Of a DNA stretch of 7,745 nt, positions 5,621-7,745 are shown piece by piece. Under the pieces are notes generated by a model, which was not told the DNA's origin, did no database searches, and saw only the letters and a program-made list of their open reading frames with translations. A program made the translations under genes and the position numbers. How positions within the stretch are numbered: the stretch's first letter is position 1; each line of letters opens with the position of its first letter. Source of the DNA: CAZLKN01 sp964560135 (GTDB taxonomy: Bacteria > Actinomycetota > JAICYB01); the NCBI GenBank assembly GCA_964560135.1, contig CAZLKN010000097.1:1-7745 (forward strand). Reading direction: 5' to 3'.

Positions 5621-6235
5621 ATGGCCGAGATCAGCGCAGCCGACGTCAAGAAGCTCCGGGACGCTACCGGGGCAGGGATGATGGATTGCAAGAACGCGCT
5701 CGCCGAGGCGGGCGGGGACATCGACAAGGCCCGGGCGCTCCTGCGTGAGCGCGGTCTGGCCGACGCCGCCAAGCGGAAGGGGCGCGAGGCCAAGGAGGGC
5801 CTCATCCACGCCTACCTGCACGCGCCCACGCCCGGCCTCCCGCCGCGGGTCGGCGTGATGGTCGAGGTCTCCACGGAGACCGACTTCGTCGCGAAGACCG
5901 ACGACATCAAGACCCTCGCTCAGGAGCTCGCACTGCACATCGCGGCCGCCAAGCCCGTCTACCTGTCCGCGGACGACGTCCCCGAGGGCGTGCTTGCCGA
6001 GGAGCGGGATCTCGCGCGCAAGAAGGTCGAGGGCAAGCCGGAGAACGTCGTGGAGAAGGCCGTCGCAGGGGCCGTGAGGAAGTTCGGGCAGCAGTTCTGC
6101 CTGCTGGAGCAGAAGTGGGTTCGCGACGAGAAGCAGACGATCCGGGAGCTGATCGACTCCTACGTGGCCAAGCTCGGGGAGAACATCGGCATCCGGAGGT
6201 TCGTCCGCTTCGAGGTCGCCGAAGGGATCGACTGA
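5621..6235 (+). CDS. tsf: Translation elongation factor Ts, short form
   Basis: The product is 204 residues. EF-Ts releases GDP from EF-Tu so that EF-Tu can reload with GTP and aminoacyl-tRNA. The N-terminal UBA-like domain (about 3-45) has the signature VKKLRDATGAGMMDCKNALAE (9-29). The EF-Tu contact TDFV is at 87-90, within EVSTETDFVAKTDD. The C-terminal half keeps GKPENVVEKAVAG (138-150), CLLEQ (160-164) and LGENIGIRRFVRFEV (185-199). The length matches the compact forms of Thermus and cyanobacteria, not the roughly 270-280 residues of Streptomyces or E. coli. The usual Asn-Cys before ETDFV is Ser-Thr here, and the loop before it (HAPTPGLPPR, 67-76) has a few extra residues, often xHSNGR elsewhere. 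GAAGGA lies 8 nt before the ATG. The gene follows rpsB after 32 bp, the pairing seen in most bacteria. Confidence 0.96.
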   Translation: MAEISAADVKKLRDATGAGMMDCKNALAEAGGDIDKARALLRERGLADAAKRKGREAKEGLIHAYLHAPTPGLPPRVGVMVEVSTETDFVAKTDDIKTLAQELALHIAAAKPVYLSADDVPEGVLAEERDLARKKVEGKPENVVEKAVAGAVRKFGQQFCLLEQKWVRDEKQTIRELIDSYVAKLGENIGIRRFVRFEVAEGID

Positions 6236-6260
6236 GGATCCGTCCAACCGGAGGAGTGGC

Positions 6261-7010
6261 ATGAGGACCGAGGAGACCGTCGGATCGGAGAGCAGCGACG
6301 GTTCGCCGCGTTACCGGCGGGTGCTCCTCAAGATCTCGGGCGAGTCCTTCGCTCCTGCGGGCGGGTACGGCGTCGATCTCGACACGATCCGGCGCATCGC
6401 CCTCCAGCTCGCCGACGTGCAGCGGCTCGGCGTCGACGTGGCGGTCGTGGTCGGCGGCGGCAACATCTTCCGCGGTTCCGAGGGCCAGACCCGCGGGATG
6501 GACCGGGCCAACGCCGACTACATGGGGATGCTGGCCACGGTGATCAACGCTCTGGCTCTGCGCGACGGCCTGGAGAAGGAGAACGTCGCCACGCGCGTCC
6601 AGACGGCGATCTGGATGCAGGAGATCGCCGAGCCGTTCATCCGAGGCCGGGCTCTCCGCCATCTGGAGAAGCGGCGTGCGGTGATCTTCGCGGCGGGTAC
6701 CGGCAACCCATATTTCTCCACCGACACGACGGCGGCCCTCCGGGCCCTCGAGGTGGGGGCCGAGGCGATCCTGATGGGCAAGCGTGTCCAGGGTGTGTAC
6801 GACAGCGACCCGCTCGTGAACAGCGAGGCGGTCTTCCTCCCCGACCTCACCTACATGCAGGTGCTGGAGCGCGACCTGAAGGTGATGGATGCCACCGCCA
6901 TCGCGCTGTGCAAGGACTACAGCCTGCCGATCCACGTCTTCAACCTGCTGGAGGCGGGGAACATCGAGCGGGTCGTGCTCGGGGAGAGCATCGGCACGAT
7001 CGTCCATTAA
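6261..7010 (+). CDS. pyrH: Uridylate kinase (UMP kinase)
   Basis: The product is 249 residues. It is a homohexameric cytosolic enzyme that phosphorylates UMP to UDP with ATP, an essential step for pyrimidine nucleotides, normally feedback-inhibited by UTP and activated by GTP. It belongs to the amino acid kinase fold. Visible motifs are VLLKISGESF (21-30, phosphate-binding lysine 24), VVVGGGNIFRG (62-72, glycine-rich loop), ANADYMGMLATVINALAL (83-100, UMP site), GTGNPYFSTDTTAALRA (146-162, nucleotide binding) and KVMDATAIALC (207-217). About 18 extra, mostly polar residues (Ser, Glu, Gly) precede the first strand, a modest N-terminal extension. GGAGGAG (6250-6256) lies 4 nt before the ATG. 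It begins 25 bp after tsf and ends 9 bp before frr, so it is translated as part of the same operon. Confidence 0.97.
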   Translation: MRTEETVGSESSDGSPRYRRVLLKISGESFAPAGGYGVDLDTIRRIALQLADVQRLGVDVAVVVGGGNIFRGSEGQTRGMDRANADYMGMLATVINALALRDGLEKENVATRVQTAIWMQEIAEPFIRGRALRHLEKRRAVIFAAGTGNPYFSTDTTAALRALEVGAEAILMGKRVQGVYDSDPLVNSEAVFLPDLTYMQVLERDLKVMDATAIALCKDYSLPIHVFNLLEAGNIERVVLGESIGTIVH

Positions 7011-7019
7011 GGGGGTGTC

Positions 7020-7589
7020 ATGTCGGTACCTGAGGTCCAGGTCGTTCTGAAGTCGGCGGACGAGAAGATGCGCAAGGCCGTCCAGGTGACCCACGACGAC
7101 TTCGCGGGGATCCGCACGGGCCGCGCCTCACCGGCGCTGCTGCAGAAGATCACCGTCGACTACTACGGGACCGCAACGCCGCTCAACCAGCTCGCGAGCT
7201 TCAACGTCCCGGAGCCGCGCTTGCTGGTGGTTCAGCCCTACGACAAAGGCTCGATCGGGGCGATCGAGAAGGCGATCATGAGCTCCGATCTGGGGGTCAC
7301 GCCGTCCAACGACGGCAACGTGATCCGGCTGCCCTTCCCGGCCCTCACCGAGGAGCGCCGCCGGGAGCTCGTGAAGGTCGCGCACAACCGTGCCGAGGAG
7401 GGACGGGTCGCGATCCGGAACATCCGTCGCCACGCGAAGGACGAGCTCGAGAAGCTCCAGAAGGACGGACAGATCTCCGAGGACGATTACCACCGTGCGG
7501 AAAAGGAGCTCCAGAAGGAGACCGACACGCACGTCAAGGAGATCGACGACATGCTGGCGGTCAAGGAGCAGGAGCTCCAGGAGGTCTAG
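7020..7589 (+). CDS. frr: Ribosome recycling factor
   Basis: The product is 189 residues, the usual size being about 185. With EF-G it splits post-termination ribosomes into subunits so they can start again. Domain I, the three-helix bundle, is formed by about residues 1-30 and 105-189. Domain II, the beta sandwich, is formed by about 31-104. Signature segments are AGIRTGRASPALL (29-41), VDYYGTATPLNQLA (46-59), VQPYDKGSIGAIEKAI (71-86), GNVIRLPFPALTEERRRELV (99-118) and AIRNIRRHAKD (131-141). The basic IRNIRR stretch includes the conserved arginines that contact 23S rRNA. The C-terminal helix is long, charged and coiled-coil-like. The upstream purine tract is only GGGGG, 4 nt before the ATG, so initiation may depend partly on coupling with pyrH, whose stop is 9 bp away. 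The last codons of frr contain the cdsA ribosome binding site. Confidence 0.97.
   Translation: MSVPEVQVVLKSADEKMRKAVQVTHDDFAGIRTGRASPALLQKITVDYYGTATPLNQLASFNVPEPRLLVVQPYDKGSIGAIEKAIMSSDLGVTPSNDGNVIRLPFPALTEERRRELVKVAHNRAEEGRVAIRNIRRHAKDELEKLQKDGQISEDDYHRAEKELQKETDTHVKEIDDMLAVKEQELQEV
7579..7584 (+). promoter_or_regulatory. cdsA ribosome binding site inside the end of frr
   Basis: AGGAGG lies within the final codons of frr, 7 nt before the GTG at 7592. It sets the start of the last gene and implies coupled translation with frr. Confidence 0.75.
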
Positions 7590-7591
7590 TC

Positions 7592-7745
7592 GTGGACCTT
7601 CCGCAGCGCAAGCCGCAGGCGCAGGCCGCTGCGGAGAGGCCGCGCTCCCTGGGGATGGCGGTCGGCACCGGACTGCTGCTGGCCGCCGTCGTGGTGGGGC
7701 TGCTGTTCGCCGGGCCCACCCCGTTCTTCCTGTTCGCTTTCATGG
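7592..7745 (+). CDS. cdsA: Phosphatidate cytidylyltransferase (CDP-diglyceride synthase), N-terminal fragment
   Basis: Only the first 51 codons are present; the gene leaves the right edge. The full enzyme is a polytopic membrane protein that makes CDP-diacylglycerol from phosphatidate and CTP for phospholipid synthesis. The fragment starts with a short, polar, Gln/Ala/Arg-rich stretch (residues 1-18). A first hydrophobic helix follows at about 22-40 (MAVGTGLLLAAVVVGLLFAG), and a second begins at PFFLFAF, as in the N-terminal helices of actinobacterial CdsA. The catalytic signature lies near the C-terminus and is not visible, so the call rests on the N-terminal hydrophobicity pattern and on the standard order frr-cdsA. 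The GTG start is 2 bp after the frr stop and has AGGAGG 7 nt upstream. Confidence 0.78.
   Translation, partial: MDLPQRKPQAQAAAERPRSLGMAVGTGLLLAAVVVGLLFAGPTPFFLFAFM

Noticed and set aside
4922..6262. A 446-codon open frame on the minus strand opposite rpsB and tsf
   Set aside because: It spans two certain genes and the gap between them. Its composition changes at the gene boundaries, as expected for an antisense shadow.
5907..7094. A 395-codon open frame on the minus strand opposite tsf, pyrH and the start of frr
   Set aside because: It overlaps three conserved genes and carries no family motif; the low-complexity His/Asp/Arg-rich translation is typical of reverse-strand artefacts.
1..7745. 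Mobile element, CRISPR array, tRNA or dif site
   Set aside because: I found no spaced repeats, terminal inverted repeats, transposase, tRNA-like cloverleaf or dif-like sequence. The only recombinase is a housekeeping Xer in conserved gene order.

Overview
This is a gene-dense, high-GC bacterial chromosomal window that looks like an actinobacterial core region. The evidence is the order xerC–whiG–rpsB–tsf–pyrH–frr–cdsA, a sigma factor of the WhiG/FliA family that closely resembles Streptomyces WhiG as I remember it, frequent GTG starts, and strong G/C at third codon positions. EF-Ts is the short form (204 residues, against roughly 270-280 in Streptomyces). Together with whiG lying directly between xerC and rpsB, this suggests a deep-branching actinomycete lineage (Acidimicrobiia, Nitriliruptoria or similar). 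That placement is inference, not proof.

Left part, minus strand (1-2720). The N-terminal 565 codons of an Lhr-type superfamily 2 helicase run off the left edge. Upstream of it on the same strand, 84 bp away, is a 312-residue HD-GYP protein with a possible degenerate LuxR-type helix-turn-helix at its C-terminus. A 130-bp divergent intergenic region (2721-2850) separates this pair from the plus-strand genes.

Right part, plus strand (2851-7745). The Xer tyrosine recombinase has a complete catalytic set and is followed after 10 bp by whiG, whose Shine-Dalgarno overlaps the xerC stop. A 139-bp leader then precedes rpsB. It carries an extended -10 promoter, a hairpin at the predicted RNA 5' end, and a candidate H-type pseudoknot that would cover part of the rpsB ribosome binding site. 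Then come rpsB (30S protein S2), tsf (EF-Ts), pyrH (UMP kinase), frr (ribosome recycling factor) and the beginning of cdsA (CDP-diglyceride synthase). Gaps inside this cluster are only 2 to 32 bp, so it is almost certainly one translation/growth operon.

No stretch over 300 bases lacks a gene. I see no tRNA, rRNA, CRISPR array, insertion sequence or prophage signature. The window is mostly conserved housekeeping DNA. The two items most worth attention are the rpsB leader structure and the HD-GYP gene close to whiG, because in Streptomyces WhiG is controlled by cyclic di-GMP through the anti-sigma factor RsiG.
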